NCBI RefSeq assembly: GCF_036946125.1
Contig: NZ_JAQIJT010000001.1
Span: 62,001 to 126,000, forward strand
Direction of reading: 5' to 3'
DNA: 64,000 bases
From: Sphingomonas adhaesiva
GTDB taxonomy: Bacteria; Pseudomonadota; Alphaproteobacteria; Sphingomonadales; Sphingomonadaceae
The stretch's first letter is position 1; every line of letters starts with the position of its first letter. The notes below the pieces were generated by a model. That model was not told the DNA's origin and did no database searches. It saw only the letters and a list, made by a program, of their open reading frames with translations. This document shows positions 33,878-43,177 of the stretch, in pieces. The position numbers and the translations under genes are program-made.

Positions 33878-34881
33878 CCGGCCTTCCCCACGACGCTCTC
33901 CGGCAGGTCCTTGCCGAACACGCGCTGGTAATATTCCGCCACCAGCGAGCGCTCCGCCTCGTCGCACTTGTTGAGGAACGACAGCCGGAACGCGAAGCCC
34001 ACGTCGCCGAAGATCATCGCATTCTGCGCCCAGGTGATGACGGTGCGCGGGCTCATCACGGTCGAGATGTCGCCGTTGACGAAGCCGCGCCGCGTCAGGT
34101 CGGCGACGCGGACCATGTTCTCCACCACCTTCTTGCCCTCGGGCCTGTCATATTCGCCCGACTTGGCGAGCACGATCTGCGCCTCGGTGACCGCGGGCAG
34201 GTAGTTGAGCGTGACGACCACATTCCAGCGGTCCATCTGCCCCTGGTTGATCTGCTGCGTGCCGTGGTACAGCCCGCTGGTGTCGCCCAGCCCGATCGTG
34301 TTGGCGGTCGCGAACAGGCGGAACCACGGATTCGGGCGGATGACGCGGTTCTGGTCGAGCAGCGTCAGCTTGCCCTCGGTCTCCAGCACGCGCTGGATCA
34401 CGAACATCACGTCGGGGCGACCGGCGTCATATTCGTCGAAGACCAGCGCGGTCGGGGTCTGCAGCGCCCACGGCAGCAGGCCTTCGCGGAATTCGGTCAC
34501 CTGCTGGCCGTCCTTCAGCACGATCGCGTCGCGCCCGACCAGGTCGATACGGCTGATGTGCGCGTCCAGGTTGATGCGGATGCACGGCCATTTCAGCCGC
34601 GCCGCCACCTGCTCGATATGGCTCGACTTGCCGGTGCCGTGATAGCCCTGCACCATCACGCGCCGGTTGTGCGCGAAGCCCGCGACGACCGCCATCGTGG
34701 TGTCGGGATCGAACACATAGGCGGGGTCCAGGTCGGGGACGCGCTCGTCCGCCTCGGAAAAGGCCGGGCATTCCATGTCGCTGTCGATCCCGAACAGCTC
34801 GCGCACGCTGACCATCTTGTCGGGGGCGTCCAGGATCGTGGTGTCCCGGCTGTCGGGCTGAGTGTTCGGGATATCGGTCAT
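33874..34881 (-). CDS. cobS: Cobaltochelatase subunit CobS
   Basis: A 335-residue AAA+ ATPase subunit of the aerobic cobaltochelatase. The Walker A GYHGTGKSSH and Walker B-like ALVFDEYDAG are visible, as are sensor features in FRLFATANTIG. It works with CobT and CobN to drive cobalt insertion. The ATG at 34881 gives the normal length; a longer open frame to 35019 is out of context. First gene of the operon, with mntA starting within its stop codon. Confidence 0.95.
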   Translation of the reverse strand: MTDIPNTQPDSRDTTILDAPDKMVSVRELFGIDSDMECPAFSEADERVPDLDPAYVFDPDTTMAVVAGFAHNRRVMVQGYHGTGKSSHIEQVAARLKWPCIRINLDAHISRIDLVGRDAIVLKDGQQVTEFREGLLPWALQTPTALVFDEYDAGRPDVMFVIQRVLETEGKLTLLDQNRVIRPNPWFRLFATANTIGLGDTSGLYHGTQQINQGQMDRWNVVVTLNYLPAVTEAQIVLAKSGEYDRPEGKKVVENMVRVADLTRRGFVNGDISTVMSPRTVITWAQNAMIFGDVGFAFRLSFLNKCDEAERSLVAEYYQRVFGKDLPESVVGKAG

Positions 34882-34936
34882 CGGATAAGCCGTTCGCTGG
34901 AGTAGGCCCAACCAGTGAGAAGGGATCGCGCCCGCG

Positions 34937-35620
34937 TCAACCCGGCGCGTGCGGCGCCCGTGCCTTCTCCGGCAGGTGGAAGAGGTCGATGAACGCCTCG
35001 GCGGCGGCGCGGTTGCCATGGAACGCCAACTCGCCCGCGGCCTCCGCCGCCGCGATCGGCCGCTTGCCGTAGATGACGCCCGCGAGAACCTCGGGCACCG
35101 CCTCGAACACCATGTCGCCGGCCACGGGCGCGCGCACGATCGGCAGCTCGCCCGCCGACAGGCCCGCGACGAAGGAGTCGCGCGGGAAGCGGAAGCCGAT
35201 CGTCAGCGCCATGCCCCCGGCGCGCGCGGGGTCGATCATCGTGCGCAGCGACAGCATCATCGACGCCGCGGACAAGGGCAGCGTCGGGTCGTGCGCCGGC
35301 GACCGCGCCGCCCAGCGCCCCAGCGCCTGGATCGTCTCCTCCGCCTCGTACCCCCAGCACGTCAGCTCGTAGCGCGGCGACGGCGCGCCGTGCCGCACCA
35401 GCACGCCCGCGCGCGCCAGCCCCTCGAGCCGCTGCGTCAGCACGTTGGCGCTGACCCCGGGAAGTCCGCTCCGCAGCTCCGAAAAGCGGCGCGCGCCGAA
35501 CATCAGCTCGCGCACCACCAACATCGACCAGCGCTCGCCCAGCAACTCCAGGCCCAGCGCGGTGCCGCAGGCATCGTCGTACCAGCGCGCCGGGCCAGGG
35601 GTTATCTTTTCTGACTTCAT
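34937..35620 (-). CDS. HxlR-type winged helix regulator
   Basis: A 227-residue protein. Residues about 15-100 form an HxlR-type winged helix: CGTALGLELLGERWSMLVV, then FSELRSGLPGVSANVLTQRL and GVLVRHG. The C-terminal half (about 120-227) resembles an SCP2-like lipid-binding fold seen in some relatives. The ATG at 35620 is favoured. It is divergent from the VOC/DUF1428 operon, with 65 bases between, so it probably controls that operon in response to a toxic electrophile or similar compound. Confidence 0.85.
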   Translation of the reverse strand: MKSEKITPGPARWYDDACGTALGLELLGERWSMLVVRELMFGARRFSELRSGLPGVSANVLTQRLEGLARAGVLVRHGAPSPRYELTCWGYEAEETIQALGRWAARSPAHDPTLPLSAASMMLSLRTMIDPARAGGMALTIGFRFPRDSFVAGLSAGELPIVRAPVAGDMVFEAVPEVLAGVIYGKRPIAAAEAAGELAFHGNRAAAEAFIDLFHLPEKARAPHAPG

Positions 35621-35637
35621 GGTTGTTTTTACTAACC
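35621..35637. promoter_or_regulatory. Possible HxlR operator in a divergent promoter
   Basis: GGTTGTTTTTACTAACC is a short imperfect inverted repeat (GGTT...AACC) right at the start codon of the HxlR gene and 50 bases before the VOC gene. It is AT-rich for this genome. A weak call. Confidence 0.3.
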
Positions 35638-35685
35638 GATCGGCGCATCGTCCGCAAACGACGAGTCGCAAGGGAGAGCGATGCC

Positions 35686-36126
35686 GTGACCAAGATGATC
35701 TTCATCAACCTGCCCGTCGCCGACGTGGCGCGCGCCACCGCCTTCTATACGGCGCTGGGCTTCGCACAGAACCCCGCCTTCTCGAACGCGCAGGCCAGCG
35801 CGATGGAATGGTCCGACGCGATCAAGGTCATGCTGCTCGACCATGCGTTCTATGCCACCTTCACCAACAAACCGATCGCCGACGCCCACGCCGCCAGCGC
35901 CGCGCTCTACTGCCTCTCCTTCGACGACCGCGCGGGCGTCGATGCGATCATGGCGGCGGCGCCCGCATCGGGCGGGCGGGTCGTGCGCGCGGTCGAGGAT
36001 CAGGGCTTCATGTACGGCGGCGCGTTCGAGGATCCCGACGGCCACACCTGGGAGACCATGTTCATGGCGGCGGGCGCGCAGGACGTCATCGCCGAACAGA
36101 ACGCCGCCGCCGGAGCGGCGGCATGA
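35686..36126 (+). CDS. VOC family protein (glyoxalase/extradiol fold)
   Basis: A 146-residue single VOC domain protein, with FINLPVADVARATAFYTALGF at the start and DPDGHTWETMFM at the end, including the usual metal-site acidic residue. The GTG at 35686 has an AGGGAG site at a fitting distance; ATG 35695 is the alternative. Its stop overlaps the next start (ATGA). VOC proteins use a divalent metal to bind or transform small molecules such as methylglyoxal adducts or antibiotics; this one's substrate is unknown. Confidence 0.85.
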   Translation: MTKMIFINLPVADVARATAFYTALGFAQNPAFSNAQASAMEWSDAIKVMLLDHAFYATFTNKPIADAHAASAALYCLSFDDRAGVDAIMAAAPASGGRVVRAVEDQGFMYGGAFEDPDGHTWETMFMAAGAQDVIAEQNAAAGAAA

Positions 36127-36854
36127 CCTATATCGAAGGGTTCCTCACCCCCGTCCCCGTCGCCCGGCGGGACGCCTATCGCGCCCATGCGGATCGCGCC
36201 GCCGACCTGCTCCTGGAGCTGGGCGTCACCCGCCTGGTCGAGACATGGGGCGAGGACGTGCCGCACGGCGTGCGCACCGACATGCACCGCGCGGTGCAGG
36301 CGACGCCGGACGAGGCGGTGCTGTTCAGCTGGTTCGAATATCCCGATCGCGCCACCCGCGACGCGGCCAACGACCGTATCCGCAGCGATCCGCGCTTCGC
36401 GGACATGGGGCGGGACATGCCGTTCGACGCGCGTCGCATGATCTACGGCGGCTTCGCCTCGGTCAGCGACGTCGTCGGCGGGGGCGGGGGCGGCAAGGCC
36501 GGATTCGTCGATGGCGTCGTGCTGCCGGTCCGCGGTGGCGCGCGCGACGCCTATCGCGATCATGCCGCGGCGCTCGCGCCGCTCTTCGTCGAGCACGGCG
36601 CGCTCCGCGTCATCGACGCGATCGCGGACGACGTGCCGGCCGGGGAGGTCACCGATTTCGCGCGGGCGGTCGCCATCGAGGACCGGGAGGAGGTCGGTTT
36701 CGGCTGGGTGGAATGGCCGTCGCGAGCGGTCCGGGACGACGCCTGGGCGCGCCTGATGGCCGACGGGCGCATGACCGCGGCGGGCGATCCGCCATGGAAC
36801 GGCCAGCGCATGATCTTCGGCGGATTCGCGGTCCTGCTCGACCGCACCGCCTGA
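36123..36854 (+). CDS. Double DUF1428 protein
   Basis: A 243-residue protein made of two DUF1428 units joined by a GGGGGGK linker. Both halves show the same pattern: TYIEGFLTPVPVARRDAY and GFVDGVVLPVRGGARDAY at the start, and DARRMIYGGF and GQRMIFGGF at the end. DUF1428 proteins are normally about 120 residues; this is a tandem fusion. The fold is of the dimeric alpha-beta barrel type, and the function is unknown. Translated in overlap with the preceding VOC gene. Confidence 0.85.
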   Translation: MTYIEGFLTPVPVARRDAYRAHADRAADLLLELGVTRLVETWGEDVPHGVRTDMHRAVQATPDEAVLFSWFEYPDRATRDAANDRIRSDPRFADMGRDMPFDARRMIYGGFASVSDVVGGGGGGKAGFVDGVVLPVRGGARDAYRDHAAALAPLFVEHGALRVIDAIADDVPAGEVTDFARAVAIEDREEVGFGWVEWPSRAVRDDAWARLMADGRMTAAGDPPWNGQRMIFGGFAVLLDRTA

Positions 36855-36870
36855 CCACGGGAGACGCACG

Positions 36871-37665
36871 ATGACCAACCCCCACGGCACCCCCGTCTGG
36901 TACCAGCTGGTCAGCCCCGATCCCGATGCGGCCGAGGCCTTCTACGGCCACGTCCTGGGCTGGACCACCGCCCCCGACGATCCGCCCCCGCCGCCGGGCG
37001 AGAACCAGTTCGACTATCGCGAGTGGGTCGCGCCCGACGGCGAGCGGATCGGCGGGCTGATGGCACCGCCGCCTTTCGCGGGAATGGCGCCGGGCTGGTG
37101 CTTCTATGCCGCGGTGGACGATGTCGATGCCACGATCGCGGCCGCGGTCGCCGCCGGCGCGCAGGCGCCGATGCCCGCCGTCGACCTGCCCGGCACGGGG
37201 CGGATCGCGCTGCTGATCGATCCCGACGGGCACCGCTTTTACGTCATGAACGGCCCCGCCGCCGATCGCTCGCAGGCGTTCCAGCCGGGCGATGCGCCCG
37301 CCCCCGGCCACGCGGTGTGGAACGAGCTGACCGCCGCGGATCAGGATCGTGCCGTCGCCTTCTACGCCGGGCTGCTCGGCTGGCACCAGGCCGGCGCGAT
37401 GCCGATGGGGGCGCTGGGCGACTACAAGTTCGTCCACGCCGGCCCGACCGCGATCGGCGCAGCGATGAACACCCCGCCGGGCGGCGCGCCGGGCTGGTGC
37501 ATCTACTTCGCGGTCGACGACATCGACGCCGCGGCGGCGCGCGTCGGCGCGGGCGGCGGCGCCGTCGTGCAGGGGCCGGACGCGATACCCGGCGGGCGCT
37601 ATTCGGTGGTCGCGCGCGACCCGCACGGCGCCTCCTTCGGCGTCGTCGGCCCACGCCGCGGCTGA
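36871..37665 (+). CDS. Two-domain VOC protein
   Basis: A 264-residue protein with two consecutive VOC domains (residues about 8-125 and 140-262): VWYQLVSPDPDAAEAFYGHVLGW and VWNELTAADQDRAVAFYAGLLGW begin them. This resembles the glyoxalase-like CFP-30B family. It lies 16 bases after the DUF1428 gene in the same operon. Probably binds or detoxifies a small molecule; no substrate can be given. Confidence 0.88.
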   Translation: MTNPHGTPVWYQLVSPDPDAAEAFYGHVLGWTTAPDDPPPPPGENQFDYREWVAPDGERIGGLMAPPPFAGMAPGWCFYAAVDDVDATIAAAVAAGAQAPMPAVDLPGTGRIALLIDPDGHRFYVMNGPAADRSQAFQPGDAPAPGHAVWNELTAADQDRAVAFYAGLLGWHQAGAMPMGALGDYKFVHAGPTAIGAAMNTPPGGAPGWCIYFAVDDIDAAAARVGAGGGAVVQGPDAIPGGRYSVVARDPHGASFGVVGPRRG

Positions 37666-37679
37666 TCGGGGGAAAAGCG

Positions 37680-38150
37680 ATGGACAAGGTCACGACGTGG
37701 TTGTGGTGCGACGGCACCGCGGAGGAGCAGGCGCGCTTCTACACCGCCCTCGTCCCCGGCAGCGCGATCACGCGCACAATGCGGGCGCCGCTCGACAATC
37801 CCTCCACCCCGGCGGGCGCGGTGCTGACGGTCGAGTTCACGCTGGCGGGACGCGCCTTCGCGCTGCTCAACGGCGGCGCCGCCTTCCGCCAGAGCGAGGC
37901 GGCGTCGCTGATGGTCCTGTGCGAGGATCAGGCGGAGGTCGATCTTTACTGGGACGCCTTCATCGAGGGTGGCGGGACCGAGAGCGCGTGCGGCTGGCTC
38001 AAGGATCGCTGGGGCGTGTCGTGGCAGATCACGCCGCGACGCCTGCTGGAGCTGAACAACGATCCCGTCCACGCCCCCAGGGCGATGGCGGCGATGATGG
38101 AGATGCGCCGCATCGACATTGCCGCGCTGGAGCGTGCGATAGCCTCTTGA
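37680..38150 (+). CDS. PhnB-like VOC protein
   Basis: A 156-residue protein of the VOC superfamily, PhnB/3-demethylubiquinone methyltransferase-like subgroup: WLWCDGTAEEQARFYTALVPGS at the start and GWLKDRWGVSWQITPRRL near the end. Last gene of the four-gene operon; it follows the two-domain VOC gene by 14 bases with a GGGGGAAAAG ribosome site. The gap 38151-38293 to sdhB holds no gene. Confidence 0.88.
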   Translation: MDKVTTWLWCDGTAEEQARFYTALVPGSAITRTMRAPLDNPSTPAGAVLTVEFTLAGRAFALLNGGAAFRQSEAASLMVLCEDQAEVDLYWDAFIEGGGTESACGWLKDRWGVSWQITPRRLLELNNDPVHAPRAMAAMMEMRRIDIAALERAIAS

Positions 38151-38293
38151 GCCGCCCGGCTTAGACGCTACTTAGGCGGACCAGAGGGCGCAGGTTTGCG
38201 GCCGCCGCCGCGATCCTGTACCCGCCTGCCCCAGACCGGGACCGGCGCGCGGTGGTGCGTGCCGGTAGCCGACCGACTAGACGAGACGCGCGC

Positions 38294-39076
38294 ATGGCCG
38301 AGTTCACGCTCCCGAAGAACAGCAAGATTAAGGGCGGACGCACGATCCCCTCGCCGCAACCCGGCGGTGCGATGCGCAATTTCAAGATCTATCGCTACGA
38401 TCCCGACTCGGGCGAAAACCCGCGCTACGACACGTTCGAGGTCAACCTCGACGAATGCGGCCCGATGGTCCTCGACGCCCTCATCAAGATCAAGTCGGAG
38501 CAGGACTCCGGCCTGACCTTCCGCCGCTCCTGCCGCGAGGGCATCTGCGGCTCGTGCTCGATGAACATCGACGGCAAGAACGGCCTCGCCTGCACCACCG
38601 CGATCGAGGACGTGAAGGGCGAGGTGAAGATCACGCCCCTGCCCGCGATGGACGTCATCAAGGACCTGGTGCCCGACTTCACGCGCTTCTACGCGCAATA
38701 TGCCTCGATCACGCCGTGGCTGCAGACCGTCACCCCGCCGCCCGCGGGCAAGGAACGGCTCCAGTCGCCCGAGGAGCGCGCGAAGCTCGACGGCCTGTAC
38801 GAGTGCATCCTGTGCGCCTGCTGCTCGACCTCGTGCCCCAGCTACTGGTGGAACAGCGACAAGTTCCTGGGCCCGGCGATCCTGCTCCAGGCCTATCGCT
38901 GGCTGGCCGACAGCCGCGACGAGATGACCGGCGAGCGGCTCGACGCGCTGGAGGATCCGTTCCGCCTGTACCGCTGCCACACGATCATGAACTGCGCCAA
39001 CGCCTGCCCCAAGGGGCTGTCCCCGGCCAAGGCGATCGCCGAGATCAAGAAGATGGAAGTCGAGCGGATCGTCTGA
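38294..39076 (+). CDS. sdhB: Succinate dehydrogenase iron-sulfur subunit
   Basis: A 260-residue SdhB. It carries electrons from the flavin of SdhA to ubiquinone through three clusters in complex II. The [2Fe-2S] ligands are in SCREGICGSCSMNIDGKNGLAC split across residues about 75-98, and the [4Fe-4S]/[3Fe-4S] ligands in CILCACCSTSCPSYWW and CHTIMNCANACPKG. The usual sdhC, sdhD and sdhA genes are not next to it in this window; upstream is an unrelated VOC operon. Next gene starts 4 bases after its stop. Confidence 0.96.
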   Translation: MAEFTLPKNSKIKGGRTIPSPQPGGAMRNFKIYRYDPDSGENPRYDTFEVNLDECGPMVLDALIKIKSEQDSGLTFRRSCREGICGSCSMNIDGKNGLACTTAIEDVKGEVKITPLPAMDVIKDLVPDFTRFYAQYASITPWLQTVTPPPAGKERLQSPEERAKLDGLYECILCACCSTSCPSYWWNSDKFLGPAILLQAYRWLADSRDEMTGERLDALEDPFRLYRCHTIMNCANACPKGLSPAKAIAEIKKMEVERIV

Positions 39077-39080
39077 TCCC

Positions 39081-39542
39081 GTGGAGCGATACGACGACGA
39101 ACCCCGGCCCGAGTTTCTCTACGAGGAACATCCCGACCATCCCGGCTGGATGCGCTGGGGGTTCAGGGATCCGACGCGGTACAACGCCTTTCTGGGCGAG
39201 ATGATCGTCCGCGCGGGGGACCGGCGCGCGTTCGTGCGGATGACGCCCGAGCGGCAGCATTCCAACCTCGCCGACCGGATGCACGGCGGCGCGCTGCTGG
39301 GCTTCATCGACGTCTCGCTGTTCGCTGCGGCGCGCAGTTTCGGGCTGATCGGCGCGGGGGCGGCGGTGACGCTCGACCTCAACACCCATTTCATCGGCGG
39401 CGGGCGCATCGGCGAGACGGTCGAGGCGCAGGTGGAGCTGCTGCGCGAAACCGGCCGGCTGCTGTTCCTGCGCGGGCTGGTGGTGCAGGGCAGCGACACG
39501 GTCGCCGAATTCTCCGGCACGATCCGCAAGCCGGGGCGGTAG
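39081..39542 (+). CDS. PaaI-type hotdog thioesterase
   Basis: A 153-residue hotdog-fold protein of the PaaI/thioesterase group, starting with GTG. The motif HSNLADRMHGGALLGFIDVS carries the HGG and helix typical of the family, with the catalytic acid likely in the helix. It would hydrolyse an acyl-CoA. It follows sdhB by 4 bases, so it is probably co-transcribed, a neighbour pair I recall in sphingomonads. Confidence 0.88.
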   Translation: MERYDDEPRPEFLYEEHPDHPGWMRWGFRDPTRYNAFLGEMIVRAGDRRAFVRMTPERQHSNLADRMHGGALLGFIDVSLFAAARSFGLIGAGAAVTLDLNTHFIGGGRIGETVEAQVELLRETGRLLFLRGLVVQGSDTVAEFSGTIRKPGR

Positions 39543-39603
39543 CCGCGGACGCGCCGTCATCGCGAGCGTGGCGACGACAACCAGCCGGCATGACGGGAAC
39601 GAG

Positions 39604-40707
39604 ATGACGGTACTCCACGCCTACGACCAGCTGATCGCCGCGGGCGAGCTGCGCCCCGATCCCGAACAGCGCGCCGCCGCCGAGCGGCTCGATGCGCTGG
39701 CGCAGGAGCTGGCGAACCCGCGCACCACCGGCTTCTTCCGCCGCCGCGCGGTGCCGGCGCGGGGCATCTACCTGTGGGGCGGCGTCGGCCGCGGCAAGTC
39801 GATGCTGATGGACCTGTTCTTCAGCGAGGCGGCGATCGAGCGGAAGCGCCGCGTCCATTTCGCCGAATTCATGCTGGAGGTCCACGGCCGGATCGCGATC
39901 GAGAGGCGCAAGGAAGCGGGCGACCCCATCCCCCCGGTCGCCGCCGCGCTGGCGGAGGAGGCGCGGCTGCTGGCGTTCGACGAGATGATGGTCACCAACA
40001 GCCCCGATGCGATGATCCTGTCGCGGCTGTTCACCGCGCTGATCGAGGCCGGGGTGACGATCGTCACCACCTCCAACCGCGCGCCGTCCGACCTCTACAA
40101 GAACGGGCTCAACCGCGAGCATTTCCTCCCCTTCATCGCGCTGATCGAGGCGCGGCTCGACGTGCTCGCGCTCAACGGCCCGGTCGACTATCGCCGCGAC
40201 CGGCTGGGGCAGCAGGATACCTGGCTGGTCCCCAACGGCGCGGAGGCGACCGCGGAACTGTCCGCTGCCTTCTTCCGCCTGACCGACTATCCGCCCGAGG
40301 ATCGCGAGCACGTGCCCGCGGAGGAGCTGATCGTCCAGGGCCGCGCGCTGCGCGTGCCGAAGGCGCTGAAGGGGGTCGCGGTCTTCAGCTTCAGGAAGCT
40401 GTGCGGCGAAGCGCGCGGGTCGGCCGACTATCTGGCGATCGCGCGACGCTATCACACCGTCATCCTCGTCGGCGTGCCGGTGCTCGGCCCCGACAATCGC
40501 AACGAGGCCGCGCGCTTCGTCAGCCTGATCGACGCGCTGTACGAGCACAAGGTGAAGCTGCTCGCCGCCGCCGACGCGCAGCCCGACCAGCTGTATCCGC
40601 GCGGCGACGGCGCGTTCGAGTTCCAGCGCACGGTCAGCCGGCTGGAGGAGATGCGGTCGGAGGAATACCTCCGGCAGGGACATGGCGCGACGGGCGAGGT
40701 CGCCTAG
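39604..40707 (+). CDS. zapE: Cell division ATPase ZapE (AFG1-like)
   Basis: A 367-residue P-loop ATPase of the AFG1/ZapE family. Walker A is GGVGRGKSMLMD, and the Walker B region reads LLAFDEMMVTNSPDAMILSRLF; the family's FDEFQVTD is here FDEMMVTN. In E. coli ZapE binds FtsZ and is needed for division under stress. The ATG at 39604 follows a GGGAACGAG site; 12 more residues are open upstream. Downstream gap 40708-40923 is the mdh leader. Confidence 0.92.
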   Translation: MTVLHAYDQLIAAGELRPDPEQRAAAERLDALAQELANPRTTGFFRRRAVPARGIYLWGGVGRGKSMLMDLFFSEAAIERKRRVHFAEFMLEVHGRIAIERRKEAGDPIPPVAAALAEEARLLAFDEMMVTNSPDAMILSRLFTALIEAGVTIVTTSNRAPSDLYKNGLNREHFLPFIALIEARLDVLALNGPVDYRRDRLGQQDTWLVPNGAEATAELSAAFFRLTDYPPEDREHVPAEELIVQGRALRVPKALKGVAVFSFRKLCGEARGSADYLAIARRYHTVILVGVPVLGPDNRNEAARFVSLIDALYEHKVKLLAAADAQPDQLYPRGDGAFEFQRTVSRLEEMRSEEYLRQGHGATGEVA

Positions 40708-40923
40708 CTGCGCTGCGGACCGGCGAGACGGGCGGAAGATGACGAAGTTGCCACGAAACGATGCCGCGCACGGGCCGCCAAGCCGAAAGGCGCGCTTATC
40801 GATCCTGCGAACCATTTGCAGTAAAAGTTTTAAGACTCGTGCGTTAGCGGGTTGCCCCTGGGTGGCGAAGGGCGTAGGCGGCATGACCATTCACACGCAC
40901 GTCAACGCACGGAAGGGGATGGG
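40708..40923 (+). promoter_or_regulatory. Leader region of mdh
   Basis: A 216-base gap with no gene. It contains an AT-rich stretch (about 40811-40835, AACCATTTGCAGTAAAAGTTTT) that is the likeliest promoter for the mdh-sucD-sucA-sucB-lpd group. No exact -35/-10 pair could be fixed. An AAGGGGATGGG site precedes the mdh start. Confidence 0.35.
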
Positions 40924-41886
<963 letters not shown>

Positions 41887-41894
41887 GGAAGTCT

Positions 41895-42276
41895 TAGTGC
41901 CCCGGCGAAGGCCGGGGCCCAGTTGGGAGAAGCCCCGACGTGGAAAAGGCCGGGTTCGTCTATATCATGGCGAGCGCACGAAACGGCACGATCTACATCG
42001 GCGTTACCAGCGATCTTCCCAAGCGGATCTGGGAACATCGCAACGACGTCATCGGCGGCTTCACCAGAAAGTACGGCTGTCATCGCCTGGTATGGTACGA
42101 GGCGCATGACAGCATCGACGCAGCCCGCCATCGCGAGCTGCAGATGAAGGAGTGGCAGCGGGCGTGGAAGTTGCGGGAGATCGAGGGGCTGAACCCGGAA
42201 TGGGACGACCTCTACGACCGGATCGCGCAACCATGACCGCCACCGTAACTGGGCCCCGGCCTTCGCCGGGGCACTA
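41895..42276. mobile_element. GIY-YIG unit 1 with 30-bp terminal inverted repeats
   Basis: A 382-bp segment between mdh and sucD bounded by perfect 30-bp inverted repeats (41895-41924 and 42247-42276). Each repeat also contains a hairpin, CCCCGGC-GAAG-GCCGGGG. The only gene inside is a small GIY-YIG nuclease. No target duplication is evident. It looks like a small mobile or REP-linked element. Confidence 0.75.
41940..42236 (+). CDS. GIY-YIG nuclease family protein
   Basis: A 98-residue single-domain GIY-YIG protein starting with GTG. The motif VYIMASARNGTIYIGVTSDL gives the two strands (GIY as VYI, YIG intact), followed by the conserved arginine in LPKRIWEHRN and the glutamate-containing helix ARHRELQMKEW. 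Such proteins cut DNA or RNA hairpins or branches. Enclosed in perfect terminal inverted repeats and placed between mdh and sucD. About half of its residues match the second GIY-YIG protein at 47758. Confidence 0.88.
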   Translation: MEKAGFVYIMASARNGTIYIGVTSDLPKRIWEHRNDVIGGFTRKYGCHRLVWYEAHDSIDAARHRELQMKEWQRAWKLREIEGLNPEWDDLYDRIAQP

Positions 42277-42286
42277 GGGAGACGAT

Positions 42287-43171
42287 ATGAGCATCCTCGT
42301 CGACAAGAACACCAAGGTCATCACCCAGGGGATGACCGGCAACACGGGCAGCTTCCACACGCAGGCGGCGCTCGATTACGGCACGCAGATGGTCGCGGGC
42401 GTCACCCCCGGAAAGGGCGGCACGACGCACCTGGGCCTGCCGAACTACAACACCGTGCACGAGGCGGTCGCCGCCACCGGCGCGACCGCGTCGGTCATCT
42501 ACGTGCCGCCGCCCTTCGCCGCGGATTCGATCCTGGAGGCGATCGACGCCGAGGTGCCGCTGATCGTCACGATCACGGAGGGCATCCCGGTGCTCGACAT
42601 GGTGCGCGTGAAGCGTGCGCTGTCGGGCAGCAAGTCGCGGCTGATCGGCCCGAACTGCCCCGGCGTGCTGACCCCGGGCGAGTGCAAGATCGGCATCATG
42701 CCGGGCAACATCTTCCGCAAGGGCTCGGTCGGCGTCGTGTCGCGCTCGGGCACGCTGACCTACGAGGCGGTGTTCCAGACCTCGAACGCGGGCCTGGGCC
42801 AGACCACCGCGGTCGGCATCGGCGGCGATCCGGTCAACGGCACCAACTTCATCGACGTGCTGGAGCTGTTCCTGGCCGACGAGGCGACCCAGTCGATCAT
42901 CATGATCGGCGAGATCGGCGGCTCCGCGGAGGAAGAGGCGGCGCAGTTCCTGAAGGACGAGGCCAAGCGCGGCCGCAAAAAGCCGATGGCCGGCTTCATC
43001 GCGGGCCGCACCGCGCCGCCGGGCCGTCGCATGGGCCATGCCGGCGCGATCGTGTCGGGCGGCCAGGGCGGCGCCGAGGACAAGATCGCGGCGATGGAAG
43101 AGGCCGGGATCAAGGTCGCGGCCTCCCCGTCGGAGCTGGGTTCCACGCTGCTGAGCGTGCTGAACGGGTGA
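42287..43171 (+). CDS. sucD: Succinate-CoA ligase alpha subunit
   Basis: A 294-residue alpha subunit of succinyl-CoA synthetase (succinate + CoA + NTP). It has the CoA-binding Rossmann domain (TGNTGSFHTQ), LIGPNCPG and the phosphohistidine loop GRRMGHAGAIVSGG (His about 246). The beta subunit gene sucC is not adjacent: a GIY-YIG element lies upstream and the sucA gene downstream. The start codon ATG has GGGAGACGAT as ribosome site. Confidence 0.97.
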   Translation: MSILVDKNTKVITQGMTGNTGSFHTQAALDYGTQMVAGVTPGKGGTTHLGLPNYNTVHEAVAATGATASVIYVPPPFAADSILEAIDAEVPLIVTITEGIPVLDMVRVKRALSGSKSRLIGPNCPGVLTPGECKIGIMPGNIFRKGSVGVVSRSGTLTYEAVFQTSNAGLGQTTAVGIGGDPVNGTNFIDVLELFLADEATQSIIMIGEIGGSAEEEAAQFLKDEAKRGRKKPMAGFIAGRTAPPGRRMGHAGAIVSGGQGGAEDKIAAMEEAGIKVAASPSELGSTLLSVLNG

Positions 43172-43177
43172 TGATAC

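Noticed and set aside
33847..33967. N-terminal extension of mntA and of cobS
   Set aside because: The extensions run through neighbouring genes; the starts with ATGA overlap give normal family lengths.
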